Source: Lyophyllum atratum (taxonomy: Eukaryota; Basidiomycota; Agaricomycetes; Agaricales; Lyophyllaceae). Taken from it: a DNA stretch of 64,000 nucleotides. The translations under genes were made by a program, and so were the position numbers. The notes under the pieces are model-generated. The model searched no databases. It worked only from the letters and a program-made list of their open reading frames with translations, and was not told the DNA's origin. Positions 8,304 to 20,285 of this stretch are shown one piece after another (the stretch's first letter is position 1; each line of letters begins with the position of its first letter). The stretch lies in the NCBI GenBank assembly GCA_014905825.1, contig JACGCN010000001.1:4340001-4404000 (forward strand), in the 5' to 3' direction.

Positions 8304-10977
8304 TCATCCTAAACCACCTCCATCCCCACCGCCCCCTCCATCACAGCCGCCGCCGCCACCGCCGCCACCGCCATCTCCACCTCCACTGCCACCCCCGTCC
8401 TCGCCCCCGCCCCCACACCCAACGGTCCCAGATCCACAACCGCTACCTACATTTCTCGTCGATGAATGACCTGAACAGGAAAAATGAAAATGCTTACCAG
8501 AGCCACACGAACCGCCAGCTCCACAACCACCCGCACCCTATGCTAGAACTCTGAGACTTTGTGAACCGCACAGGTCTACAAACACTTACCGGCGCGCAAG
8601 AGGAACCGCCAGCGGTGCCCTCCTTGTCGACTACACTACCACTTGAGGCCACACACCCTCCCGGTGTCGCATAATACAAAGGAATGGGTATCAAGAACGC
8701 AGGGTCGTGTCCATATACCCGTTCGCCATTCTTCGCATCGCGTTCTTCCCGGTGCAAGTGCTTCTTCTTGCGTTTATCCCTGTTCGAGCGGCTTTGGACG
8801 CGGTGAAAGGCGTAGACAGCGTTGTGGTCGCTCGGGTGGCTCGCTGCGTAGGCGTTGTTTTGGTCTGGTGGGAGAAAGAGGTGTGGCTCTCGGGCGACAT
8901 TGAACACGAGACGCGCAAGCTTTTGGCCGATTGTATCGCCAGGAAGAGGACAGCCGCAATAGGTATATGGAAGCCCGAACCGTGCCTATGGATGTGCGTG
9001 AGAAGGTCAAGACATGGGATCAGCGAGTCTCTCACCTTCCATGCACGGCAGGTTATGTCGAACGCGGATGAGAGTTGAGTCTCTTCAACCTTGTCGTTAC
9101 TAAGGTGGAAATGGGATTAAAGCATCACGTTTGGAGGGCAGGTGATTACTCACTGGTCAACGAGTCGTCTTACGATTAACATGCACTGTGTATCATATTT
9201 ACTGCCCATCATCTGATGAGTATGCCACACTAGATCGATATCCAATGTTGGAACAAAGAATGAAGCAGGTGAGGATGACATCAGGTTCAAGAAGCTGGAC
9301 AGAAACGAAGCTTCATTATCGCATTACGAAAAATAGGGAGGACTCGAAATCACATACCTGTGGTACCGAGCAATCGCGTGTTTCAATACGACCGCATCTT
9401 GCTGTTCATCGAAAAATCCGAGGGCAGTCCAATGGAGATCTTGCATCTTGGCAATGAACAGACCTTGACGAAGCACCTATAAGTGGCTCAGTAGAGGAAT
9501 GCACACAGACAAGCTTTCAGAGCATACAGCTCCAACCAGTTCAACGGAGAATATCCTATCGTCCGTGTAGGCACTGAATATCCTTCGGATTCTAGAGGGT
9601 GGTCAGGAAATAGCCATAGACGGACGTGTACTTGATGCTCACAGTCGCCCATCACTCCCTTTGATCTTTGATGCCATGCATTTCCTGATATCTTCGAGGC
9701 GGAAGTTGACGTTCTTCATGATAGATTGCCTCCACTGCGCGTTTGTGGATCCTACCGTTTCCTTCAGCTCTGGGGCCAGCATCACGGATGCTTTCACACT
9801 CCTCGCGCGTACAGCGTCGATTTCGGCTGTTGCTGTACGAAGCGTACCCCTAGATCGAGGCATTACGTGAACTGCAGGTATTATAAATGACGCATATAAC
9901 ACGCACGCTATGAATGACGAAGATGTCGGCCCAGTCTCTACAAGGTCGCTGGTCAGTTTATAAAGTGCCAAGGTATCCTTCGTAATCGCGATCTTTTGGC
10001 AATCGTAGGCGGGACAGCGAAGTATGAAGTCACGTTGCAAATAACCTGTACCATCTTCTTTCATGAGGGCTGTATATCCACAACCTCAGCCTAACACAGA
10101 AAAATGAACCAATGGAAGCTGAACAAACATGCTTTCAAAGCCTGTCGACATTTCAAACAACGGATGAATCTGGTGTACAAGATCGCCTCCAATGGATCGA
10201 AGGCGGTTGATGTTTTCTTCACCCAGCTTGAAATCCGGACCTGAGAAGGCGGGCTTTGTAGTATCTCCTGCAACCTTGTTCCCTAATCGAAGGTGTTCAG
10301 AATTGGTTTGAAATATGGTCGAGAAGTCTCACAAGGATGTCCGAAAACTGGCGTCCCAGTTCCCTCAGAATACCTAGGACGGGAATCCGAGAACAATCTT
10401 CCCGATACCAGCTAGACCATTACATTTTCACCGGTGACGAGACCCTGGCAGGCATAAAAGCGGAGACAAACCTTGGATTAAGCATATACGCATGCCACAC
10501 CTGGATAACACATGAGTCCTATCGAGGTATCATGGAGTGTTACGTACCATCAGAGCATCTATCGGAGGCAACATGTCTTCTATGCGTTTCTCGGCGTCGT
10601 CGCTCACGAGAGTTTGACACCAACGCTCGAATCTGACCAAATCTGCTCATCAGGAATTGGTTTCTGCTATTCTGGCCAGATACTCGCCGTTCAACTGCTC
10701 GTCCGACGAACCAAGTCCATCTCAATTCCTTGTCGGCTGGCATCTGATCAAGGCACGCCATCGTGTTCCCATGTTTGAGCGCTTCGACCGTTGACCTGAG
10801 CGACGCAAAGGCACGTAATAGTGCAAGGTGGCCTTTAAGTTGAGGGATTTCAACCAGAGGACTGGTAAGGAAGCCTCCGACGCGGAATATGCCAGCGAAG
10901 TAGTCTTCAGGTAGAGAGCCGATTCCTGTATTGGCAAGTACTCTCAAGAGAGCAGAATTGCTGTACATCATCGACAT
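8304..10977 (-). CDS. GRDP-like (DUF1399) glycine-rich domain protein, 14 exons
   Basis: The model is assembled from 14 exons: 10977-10688, 10632-10548, 10500-10472, 10411-10333, 10282-10129, 10069-9907, 9849-9643, 9591-9528, 9476-9358, 9294-9154, 9099-9036, 8985-8590, 8537-8498 and 8446-8304. They join in frame to 657 residues. Family hallmarks are QLKGHLALLRAF and RWTWFVG near the N terminus, FERWCQTL, VWHAYMLNPSWYREDC, FIRCLKCRQAL, DGTGYLQRDF, GTLRT, then FVPTLDIDLVWHTHQM, FDITCRAWKARFGLPYTYCG and DHNAVYAFHR. The C terminus is a glycine/cysteine-rich tail (AGGCGAGGSCGSG, then mostly Gly). This is the architecture of Pfam GRDP-like proteins, whose molecular function is not settled in fungi. 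Introns are 47-63 bp. The first intron has a GC donor (GCGAGT), chosen because it restores VERFERWC. The start ATG at 10977 is the least certain point. Confidence 0.88.
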
Positions 10978-12733
10978 CTCCAAAAAGTGCGATGGTAGAC
11001 TCGGAATTCAACTTGGCTATGCCTTGGGAAGCTCCTGCAGGCATCGAGAAACTTTACTTTTTAAGGAAAGAGAGAGCATCGCCTCAACGTCAACCAGTGC
11101 CAACACTCGAGAGGAGTACCAATTGCGGAGGTGAGGTTCCGTGAGTGGCACCAGGCACCGTTGGCATCAGATAGAAATGCCAAACAAGTCGGAGTGAATC
11201 TGCGTCCATTGCTCCATTCGAACATCCTTCGAGTCGCCCGTCAGTACATGGTGCAACTCCCAGCGGTTCGCTGGTTGACACCAGAAGAAAGACTGTAGAA
11301 CCTACACCCCTTCATCAGAATGAAATGATCTCGACCACTTGTCGACGACGTATCGTAACGGCCAGACTCCAGTCGTGGAGACTGTCGCCGGAGGCAGTGT
11401 ATGGAGGAGTCCTGGATGCAGCAATACCCTCGATGGTATCTCTTAAGATGTGCAGATAAGAGAATTCACGGCGAAATCTTGGGCGTAGGCGGCTCTGAGC
11501 TTCTCTGAGCATCGGCTGCGCCGCTGCGTGGGAGGAAAAGAACGCGAACAGGTCACGTCATGACACTTGCTATGTACGACGTGACAATGCTGACATCCTG
11601 AAGTCTTCGCCTTTGACCTCGAACTGACTCCAAGAGATACGCCCGAGATTGCGCGGCCCGTCTATAGCTGCTCTTAGGTCTCCGAAAGGCTTTTTATACC
11701 CTGGGCCAGAGGCTTCTGTCGAAAACCCCGAAGCAGCGTGTCATCAGCGCTATCATTGTCATTCATCAGGCGTTATACTTCCTGAATTCGCAGCGGCAGT
11801 TGTTTAATCGACCAACGGGTCAGGATTTATGTATTTTTTCATAGGAGGTTAGTAATTCAGTCACCTCTCATCTGAATATACTACAACACACAATCATGAT
11901 GCATGATCACTGATCAGGATCATCAACATCGGTCGAGCGGAAGTCCCGGGGCGAACCCATCGAAGTACTCACCGCCGCGCGTGTCGGTACGCCGTCAAGT
12001 GTAACCATGGCCAGGATGGCCTGTTCATTCGTCTTCAAGCTACGTTTGTAGCCAAGGTTGGCGTCAGCGGCCTTTTCTGACACGTCGCCCTTCGACCTCC
12101 TGTATCCCGCCTTTGCTACCCATACATATATCACTCTTGACTACTGGTCTGATAGATGAATATCCGGACATTAGGGTGCGTCGTCTTTATTCCGTGACAA
12201 CATCTAATGGAGCATAACTAACTAGAGACGGGGTGGCGTGACAGCGCATGTGATTGCTGTCGACTACCTGTCAAACCCGGGCTTTGGCCTTCGTGCAGTG
12301 TTGCTTTGTAAGTATGCATCCCGTTCAATGGCGATTCATGGCCGAATGTACTGACCAAGGATATGCCGTCAAATCGGTTAGCTAGCTTTAATCGATGATT
12401 TTAGCGGTTTTGTGCACAGTCCAAGGCTGTACGACATCGACGATAAGCTCTTCAAGATAGATCAAATCATGAATTGGACTGTACCAGCCATCGTATGCCT
12501 CGTCCCTCTTTCTCGTTTTCGACTACGCTCTGACATCTAAATATTCTTGTCTCATCGTCAACGGCAGCATTGCCACACGGAGAGCGTGGGTCCTCTGCAT
12601 AGAGCGTCGGCGGTTAATGATAGGACCGCTTCTGTTGCTTCTGGCAACATGTGGTGAGTCTTTAATGTATCTCTCACCGTACTACATCTCACAGCTTCTT
12701 GGCAGAGTTATATTCGCGCCCGCACGTATCCGC
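10978..12733. other. Gene-poor stretch upstream of the GRDP-like gene
   Basis: Minus-strand frames at 11315-11512 and 11907-12134 look weakly protein-like, and a plus-strand run near 12235-12310 reads GGVTAHVIAVDYLSNPGFGL before a GTAAGT. None can be joined to a recognised gene. Old transposon debris is possible. Confidence 0.3.
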
Positions 12734-15700
12734 AGTACGTGTCGCGTGCAACCCCTTATTCTAAATAGCACTGACGTTCAATTCTATCACGCCACACAAG
12801 CCGCTCACAGGTAATGTGCCCAGCGGCTGTCTAACTCCACTTTAGGTGGTTCCATTCCAGTGAAGGTCGTTGTGGTACAGCCGCAATCTAAATCCTTCGA
12901 TTCTATCCATATACGCTGCATGCACCCAGGGTCACGAAATCCCGTACACCCTTGACTGACGAAGGTAGTTCTTAATTAAGCATCTTGATAAGATGTTCAA
13001 CAGTCAACGATGTTTATTGGAACAGCTGACTCGATACATTTCATTTGATTGGAGGACCTTCTGACATGCACCATAACGTGCCCTGTCCGAATGCTGTACA
13101 ATAAAACATGCATAACAACTCATGATTGGCGTTCTGCCAGCAAGGCCGGCGGTATCAGGATTGTCAGACCGAGCCCGCCACACTGACCAGCAGGCTGATG
13201 TAAGAGTATATTTAGGATCTCAGATCAAAACCCTGTGTGGCGTCATTTTTGGTCCTGCAACCAGTGTTGCCTCCGACTTTTTCCAAGTAAACCACAGTCT
13301 CTCCGATCTGGAGATCACTTCTTTCAGTGGGAGGAAGCGAGATTTCTTCATGGATCAGAAACTCACCGCCTTCAAAGTGTGGTCCATAAATCCGAGTTGT
13401 GCCGCATCAACACGAGCTACCTGTACGTCGAGAACAGTAAGCGTGTCACGAGTAAGGCTGTGCGTATCCCAGCAGGAACAAGAAGCTGTATGCTACATCG
13501 TGGCCGACCCAATACATATGCCTCATGTTTCAGAGGTTTATTATCGTCGCTTACAATTGGGAGCAAATACAAGGGAGAAAATTCTGATCGAGAAGGGATA
13601 CTATTTGTGAGCGATTACTGATCATGGATACGAAGCGTCGCAGCCATAATTGATTGTGATTCTCCTCGAGCGCGTGGAAGAACTTATATATCCAGAGAAG
13701 CGAAAGCAGTTCAAGCTGTGGCGCGCCCTGATCATCTGCACTTCACATGGGTAAAGAAAGAAACCGAGCCCTTGTCTTGAACTGAGTCACAGTTTTAGAA
13801 GACATACAGAATCTTCCGACGTAGAACAGCCCCGAACCATAAACATATCCCGTCGTCAGGTATTTTTGTCTTCTTCTGTATGTCCAATCAGATTTCGCCG
13901 TCAAAGTAAGACATGCAGGCAACGTAAACTCTCCGTTTTCCGCGATCTACACGTTTACGAGCTCCAGATATGTGTATGATGGGCTGTGTTTCGTCGGGCT
14001 TCTGCAACTGGACAGACCGCTCTTCACACCGCGCGGGCGCCCTAATTTAGATCGGGCCGCCCCTCGGATTGCTTCCATACCCATCTCTCTGGGCACAGGA
14101 AAATTGCCGTGGCACTCGCACGCAAGCGTGGCACTAGCGTGCAAGCGTGGCACGCTAGTGTTCGTAGATGTAGGCTAGGAATCGGGTTTTCGGACAATAT
14201 ATCAGTTTTATAAGACTCGGAGAGGGTGTATAGACTGCGTACCACCATTATCAAAGCCGAATTTCTGTTCAGGGAGGTCACTCGAGCTCTAGAATTGACG
14301 TCAAAATCTGGCTTGCACGCTAGCACAGCCACATTGGCACGCAAGTTGCACGCTACCTGCACGTCAATGCACGCTAGTGCACGGCGATGCACGCTAGGTG
14401 CACGGTGATGCACGCTAGGTGCATGTTAATGGACGCAAGTGCAGGCTGAGCACGTCGATGCACAGGAGTGCACACTGATGATGGACATTGAAAAGTTGCC
14501 TCTGAGTGTCGATCCCAGCGCTCGATCGTACGGTCTGACGCGATGATCAGCGCTTAGCCACGTCAGGTTCCTTTATGTCTACATTCACGTCGAACGGCCG
14601 CGCCCAGTTCCCAGGGCAAAAAAGCGAAAGTAGCCCGCGCTAAATCCATTTCAAGCACGAATCTTCTTCGGTTGTACCAATTAATTGTGAGATTGCGAGA
14701 TTGGAGATATCCCAAATTGAAGTTGAGTAAGTAGCGTCATCTTTGAGGTTCTGTAGCATCCTAGTGCGGGACGTACAATGTCAGTGGTTTAAGAGACTCG
14801 GATGGACCATATATCCATGTTTTCATAGTTGTTTGACCTTAGCCGTAGACCCCCCAGCCTGTGGAGACGAGTTCTTGCGAGTCGAAATTCTGCCGAGCTC
14901 GTGTGACATGGCAGATTCCCGCCCTCAGACGTCATCTCTGCACTAGTACATAGGAGAATGCACTCCAAAAAACGAACCTGCACGGCAGAAATTCAGAATT
15001 GCACGCAGAAAAAAGTAATTTGCACGCTAATTTATTATATGCACGCAAATAAGAGGGTTTGCACGCTAATTGTTTGGTGCCGTGCCACGCTAAAAAAGGT
15101 GTTTCGCACGCTTGCACGGCAGTGCCACGGCGATTTCTATAGGCCCCATCTCTCTCCTTAAATCGGGCGTGGCTCAATCTCGAACCACACGCAGGGATGT
15201 TCCGGGACCTCAGAAGACGCCCAAGAGGTGTATATAAACCTCAGACGCCGCCAATGTTCGATATCACCCATCTCTTATCTTGAAGTTCGATGACCAGCCC
15301 ATCCTCAACTCGATTACTCGCTAGTTAAGCGTTTTCTTGCCTTCACTACCCTTCTTAAGGTTCTGATATTCTTGTAGACCTCCTCACGCAATGTGTCGCA
15401 CTGTACACACACGAGTCCAGTGCACCACTGGTGGCCACTCGCACGCTGCACCGGCAAAGGTTCAGGTCCTGATATTCTCGTACACCTCCTCACACGATGT
15501 GTCGCACATCTTAGTGTTGAGTGGTCAACGAGGTTGAGATGGAATGCATAAAGGTTGGCGAGCAAGGAATCGAAGGGACGGTGCAAGTTGAAAGATTTGA
15601 ACACGGATGTATCGACATCCGGTGGAGTACACACACGAATCTACTACACCACTTGTGGCCACTCGCGAGCTTTACCGAGAACGGCGCACTATAGTAGCAC

Positions 15701-16070
15701 GGAAGGATACAACCATACTCAACTCCCGTAGCACCGTACCACGGCATACATCGGTCTTGTAGCGACCTACTATCAGCTCTGCCCTTATTGTTAACTCAAC
15801 TTCAGGTTGTAGAGAAAGTTTGTAACCTCAGTCAGACACGATAGTGTTTGAAACCACTGTATTAATATGTACCTGTAGTTACAACTCTCTACAGGTCAAC
15901 ACAGGTGATTACGGCGATGGAGCCGTTTTGATCTCGTTTCGAGCATTATGTACCTGTATTTTTAGTGTAAGTGTGGCGTCACTGTTAGGATTACTTTAGG
16001 CAACCTTTCTGTTATCTTCTGTTATAAAATGGTTCCGTGAAATTGGAATTGAATTTGACCGATCGATCAC
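12734..16070. repeat. Degenerate dispersed repeat, copy A (with nested insertion)
   Basis: It starts at AGTACGTGTCGCGTGCAACC and is collinear with 60514-62375. Shared blocks include CACTGACGTTCAATTCTATC, ATCGGGCCGCCCCTC, GTAGACCTCCTC and, near the end, TCCGTGAAATT followed by TTTGACC and ATCGATC. Copy A is longer because a 1,056 bp element sits at 14091-15146. No open frame of note is conserved between the copies, so this is a non-coding or decayed mobile element. Confidence 0.75.
14091..15146. mobile_element. 1,056 bp nested TIR element with 9 bp target duplication
   Basis: CATCTCTCT flanks it on both sides (14082-14090 and 15147-15155). The ends form 26 bp imperfect inverted repeats (20 of 26 match) that start GGGC and share GCCGTGGCACT. 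The second copy of the host repeat, near 61460-61468, carries a single uninterrupted site, which gives the empty allele for comparison. Subterminal regions are packed with GCACGC/GCGTGC motifs (14108-14160, 14310-14470, 14955-15120). The 9 bp duplication and G-rich ends fit a non-autonomous Mutator-like element. It has no coding capacity. Confidence 0.8.
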
Positions 16071-16501
16071 TAAATCTTTCCGCGTTCCTTGGGCTTACTT
16101 GGTCTATCAATGGGTATCAGGCCAATAGCACAGGTCAGAAAGTCATCACACAGCTTCTGTACGCTACTGGATAAACCAACAACGGTCGTTCACCGACATG
16201 CATTCTTTCACTTCCACATCTATCCGGTTCGAAGCGGCGCCCTTATCAAGAGACGTGTAACCTAGATTGAAATACAGGCGCGGAACACTATTACGGTGAC
16301 GGACGAGCTGTCAAGATGCAAAAATGTAGTTACGCGACAAGCTTTAGCTCGTAACCTACTTGAAAACAGGAGCAGCTAATGCGCATAGCGATATCAAGCC
16401 TACAATGCAGTTCTAACCAGACCCAGTCGTCCCCTCACTTTTACAAAGGAGGTACTCTAATTGAACAGCGCGCGTAAGAGGGAAGGCGAGAAATATATAA
16501 T
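16071..16501. other. Intergenic, no gene seen
   Basis: Spacer between the dispersed repeat and the 3' end of the MFS transporter gene. Confidence 0.4.
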
Positions 16502-16589
16502 TTACGCCAAGTATGCGGCTAGAAAGTCTAATTTTTTTTCCATGTTTTGACTCGAGCGTGATTTTATCGGGTTCTATAAAGATTAGGCG

Positions 16590-18361
16590 TCATAAACAAA
16601 GGGAAAAATTAACACTTACATCTCCTGAATGGCCTAACTCCCGCGCAATTTTAGCATCTTCAATCCATCCACCACGCAGACCATCCCACGTTCTCTCCTT
16701 CGCCGCTCTCTTGCTCATTCCCCTCAACCTCTCGCCCCACACTAACAAGACAATCCCTGCCGGCACCCCTACACAGGCAATCCCTGCTAACACCAGGCTC
16801 GCCCGCCTGCCCCCCAGATTCTCGTACATCGGAGTCGCAAAGGTCGGGAACCACGTCGCAAGAAAGCTACGCACAAAGCAGTTCGCAGCTAGTGCAGACG
16901 CTGAGAGGGTTGGGTAGAGATCGATGTAGTAGTTCGCGAGCGAGAGTTGGAGGAGTGTCATGCCCATACCGATGGGCACGCCGCTGAGAAGCGGAACGAT
17001 GATGTGGACGTCAGAGGAGTTGGATGCAAATGCGAACCAGAACATGCCGAGAGGCACGAGGATAGACGCGAGGATGACGCCTGGTAGACGCGTCTCCGGG
17101 CGTAAAGTTGGGTTGGGGTGCGGATATGGAAGGGAGGCATTCTCGGCATAGAGCCGCTTTTGCGCAGCGGTGTATGAGCGCCTGAAGTAGCCGAAGTATA
17201 TGGCCACGCCTAGAACGTTCCCAACCCAGGGCGAGATGAACGTCAGACCTCTTTGAGAGAGGGTGAGAGAGTAAGTGTGGTTGTAGACATAAGGGTACGC
17301 TTCGAGGAGGATGAACAGAAGGCCATAAATGAACGCGTGATAGATAGATGTTGCGAGCACGATGGGTTCACAGCAGAGCAGAACTGCGGGTCGGGTTAGC
17401 TATACCGACGTGCAACGGGCCAAGAGACTCACTTAAGGGTGTCAAGAGCGACTTGAGCCAAAGATCCTTCTTCTGCGGGGCATCACGTGCGAGAACAGCC
17501 TTGTCGGCGTCTCCTCTCCGCCTCTCCTCACTGCGTTTCAGCACCTTCTCAATCTTCCTCGGCTCCGTCTCCGGTAAGAACAATACAAACACACCCACGA
17601 CTGCTCCCCAGATAGCAGACAGCCCCATGATCCATCTCCAACTCACGTACTCTCCCATAAGTGATCCCGGTACAGGACCGATCGTTGGTGCTCCCTGTAA
17701 GACGAGAGTAAAAAGGGCCACCAGTGGCCCGCGCTCTTCAGGGGTGAACATGTCTGAAAGCGATCCACCGAAATTGGAGAAAACGGCTGCGCCGAGGGTA
17801 CCGGCCAGCAAACGGAATATCAACAGAGACTCGATGTTGGGCGCCAACGCTGAGCCTAAGGAAAAGGACACGAAACCAACAACAGCGGCAATGTAAACGG
17901 GTTGGCGCCCGTACAGCTCGCTGAGAGGCGCGTACACCAGGGGACCGACGGCAAAGCCCTAGGACAACGATTTGGCATTCTTCAGGCCCTGAAGGGCTGG
18001 AGTGCACGTACCAAATTGACGAAACCCACTCCAAGCGTCACGACAAACCGCGAAGCTTTGAATTCTTCTTGAATTTGCGCTTGACCACCGGACTTCACCA
18101 GAAGACTGAGCGGCGAGGAGAGAAAGTGGCCGAAGAGACTCACATAAAGAGTTGCTGACATGTCACTGAAGACGAGATGCAGCTCACAACACAAGAGACT
18201 TCCATGAAGTCGAACCGGAATACGTACATTGGCGAGATGAGGTTCCAGATGACCAGGGCGACATACCATCGCCTCGAAGTGCTCCATTTCCGAGGGTTGG
18301 ATGCTTCCGGAAGCTCTGGGACTGACGAAATGGCTATAGTTGAGGAGCTAGCATTAGACAT
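16590..18361 (-). CDS. MFS drug:H+ antiporter (DHA1 type)
   Basis: Spliced plasma-membrane-type transporter with exons 18361-18228, 18165-18144 (22 bp), 18092-18012, 17958-17433 and 17383-16620. Signature sequences are SGGQAQIQEEF after the first membrane segment, YAPLSELYGRQPVY in the A-like motif, FRLLAGTLGA, PVPGSLMGEYVSWRW in transmembrane segment 5, and FISPWVGN and GMTLLQLSLANYYIDLYP in the C half. This is the layout of fungal DHA1 polyamine/azole-type exporters; the substrate cannot be read from sequence. The N terminus is short and cytosolic (MSNASSST). At the C terminus, either translation stops at 16590 or a GTAAGT donor at 16619 leads to one more exon ending near 16502. Confidence 0.88.
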
Positions 18362-19091
18362 GGATGGCTGTTCAGCACAGAAGGATCGTACCCTGATCAG
18401 AGAGGGTGTTCCCATATATTCATGCACCTTCTTCGGGTGCGGTCGCCGCGAAAATCCCGACATCTGAGTGTGCGCAGCAGCTCTGCCGAAAAGCGGAAAC
18501 GTTTCACAACAACGCCCAGTCACGTATCTACCATCTGGTATCCAGGCTCCTGGCCAAGTTGGCATGGCGTGATGTCGACGGTCGATCCATCACTTGGTCT
18601 CTCCTTCGGACCCTTAGATATCCCGCTTTGCACCGCACTGGATTTCACACTTTCATTATTCAAGGAGCGAATGCGGAGACTTTGGGCCGAAAGAGGATTG
18701 TATAATGACCATGGAACCGTTCTGCATGGAGAATGAGTACATGTATGCGGCAAACGACACCAGCGAAGAGGGTGATGCATACTCTACTGGACGTTTCGTC
18801 TATCCCATCGGTCTCCGCCCTCGACGTCCTTCCGAAATTACGAACACCGATTTCAGCGACACTTGCTCGTCCTCAATCCATCGAATGTTAGATAAGCTGC
18901 CACCGGAAAATCTCCGATAAGCCCGATGCACAGCTGAACGCGAAAAATAGCCTGCGTGATGGACATCTGCATCGCTAGTGCTCGGGGCGTGAATTAGACA
19001 AGGTATATCGTATGTTTAAAGCGTCTATAGGAGGCCAACCTAGTGGTTTTTGAGTTGAAGGCACCTCCACGATCTTCAGAGCTACTCACCA
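18362..19091. other. Spacer, no supported gene
   Basis: A 71-residue frame at 18705-18920 (plus) exists but shows no family motif, signal peptide or splice support. Nothing else is seen. Confidence 0.35.
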
Positions 19092-19861
19092 CTATCCAAC
19101 TACTTCATACTCGCCGCTCTTCGCCGCCGGGTCTTTTAATATCGGCCCACCCATCTTCTGCGCCTTGAGCATCTTCCCAAAGTCGTCGCCATACGTGTCC
19201 TGCACCAATTCTACTAACTGCAACAGCCCTTCGTCGAGCCTTGCCACCGCCTTCGCCGCAGTCTCCAAGGGATCCCTTCCCTTACTATCCACAAGGATTT
19301 GATGCACCTGCTCACACGTGTCCTTCAGAGCCTTGTGCGCGTCCTCCTTCGACGCCGCGGTGAGATTGTCGACATCACTGAAGAAGTCGTCTATCATCTG
19401 CTGAGGGATATCCCCGAACAGCTCATTGCACATCTCTTGGAAGTAGGCGTGGATGGATCGAAAATCCGATACGTCGACCTTAGAGAATTCGGTGTCGATC
19501 CGCTGGATGTGCACTAGCCCTCCTAGGAGGTAGTTCGCGGTGTCAAGCTCTTCGACCAGCGCCAACGTGGTGTACAAGGTGTACAGTGTCGCCGACGCGA
19601 TTGTACCTATAAAACGCAAATTTCAGCCACTGGCATCGACGAAGGTACCCCTACATATGTGTACGAACCTATTATGAGGCCTTTAAACCTCGACCGTGGA
19701 GTTCCATCAGGTCTATACCATACTTTTGCCGACCAGGTGGGTGGGCGGGCTTGAAATCCGAAACGGGGAGGAAGAGACGAAAATGCTCGTCCCTGCTTCG
19801 ACTTTAAGGCATCATGTCGTAAATGTGAGAAGGAGCGAGAGATTGCCCTCCGGGCAAGCAT
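19092..19861 (-). CDS. Predicted mitochondrial single-pass membrane protein (paralogue 1)
   Basis: Two exons (19861-19669 and 19606-19092) give 235 residues. The start MLARRAISRSFSHLRHD is rich in Arg and Ser and lacks acidic residues at first, as in a mitochondrial presequence. A membrane span follows (GLIIGTIASATLYTLYTTLA), then a soluble alpha-helical domain ending EYEVVG. The gene at 25507 has the same plan: presequence, one intron just before the membrane span, helical domain, and the end DYEMVG. The family is not known to me; inner-membrane location is inferred. Confidence 0.8.
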
Positions 19862-20285
19862 GGGGTCAGGAGCAAACGGTGGAAATGAAGTTCGAGGTTG
19901 TTTGTTTTTGTTAGTTTTCAGAGGTTGATATGGGTTCAATTGCCGCGGCTCTGCTGGCAGCGGGCTCAGAGAGAATAGCAAATTACATGACCGAAGGCCG
20001 GGATAGCCAAAATAAGCTGGCAAATATTTAGGTGGTGCCCTTCTCTGATCCTTTTTTGCATTCACGACCATTGACGGTTCATTCAACTCATTCCCATCAT
20101 GACATCTCTCAATTCAAGTTATCGATCTACGTCACTCTCATACGCAGCCTCCAGTGAGTGGGGTCGATAGCGAATAACTACACTTTTATGTATACGAGTA
20201 ATGTGCCCTTGGAAAGAGACGAATAAATCTAACCGACGCCCAAATTGTATGATCAGTGTCTAAAACGATGAATACCAAAAAGCCA
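19862..20285. other. Intergenic, no gene seen
   Basis: Upstream region of the 19861 gene and 3' flank of the MATE gene. No motif recognised. Confidence 0.4.

Noticed and set aside
8129..8554. His/Arg/Pro-rich plus-strand frame
   Set aside because: Antisense of the Gly-rich exons of the GRDP-like gene, which joins in frame over 14 exons.
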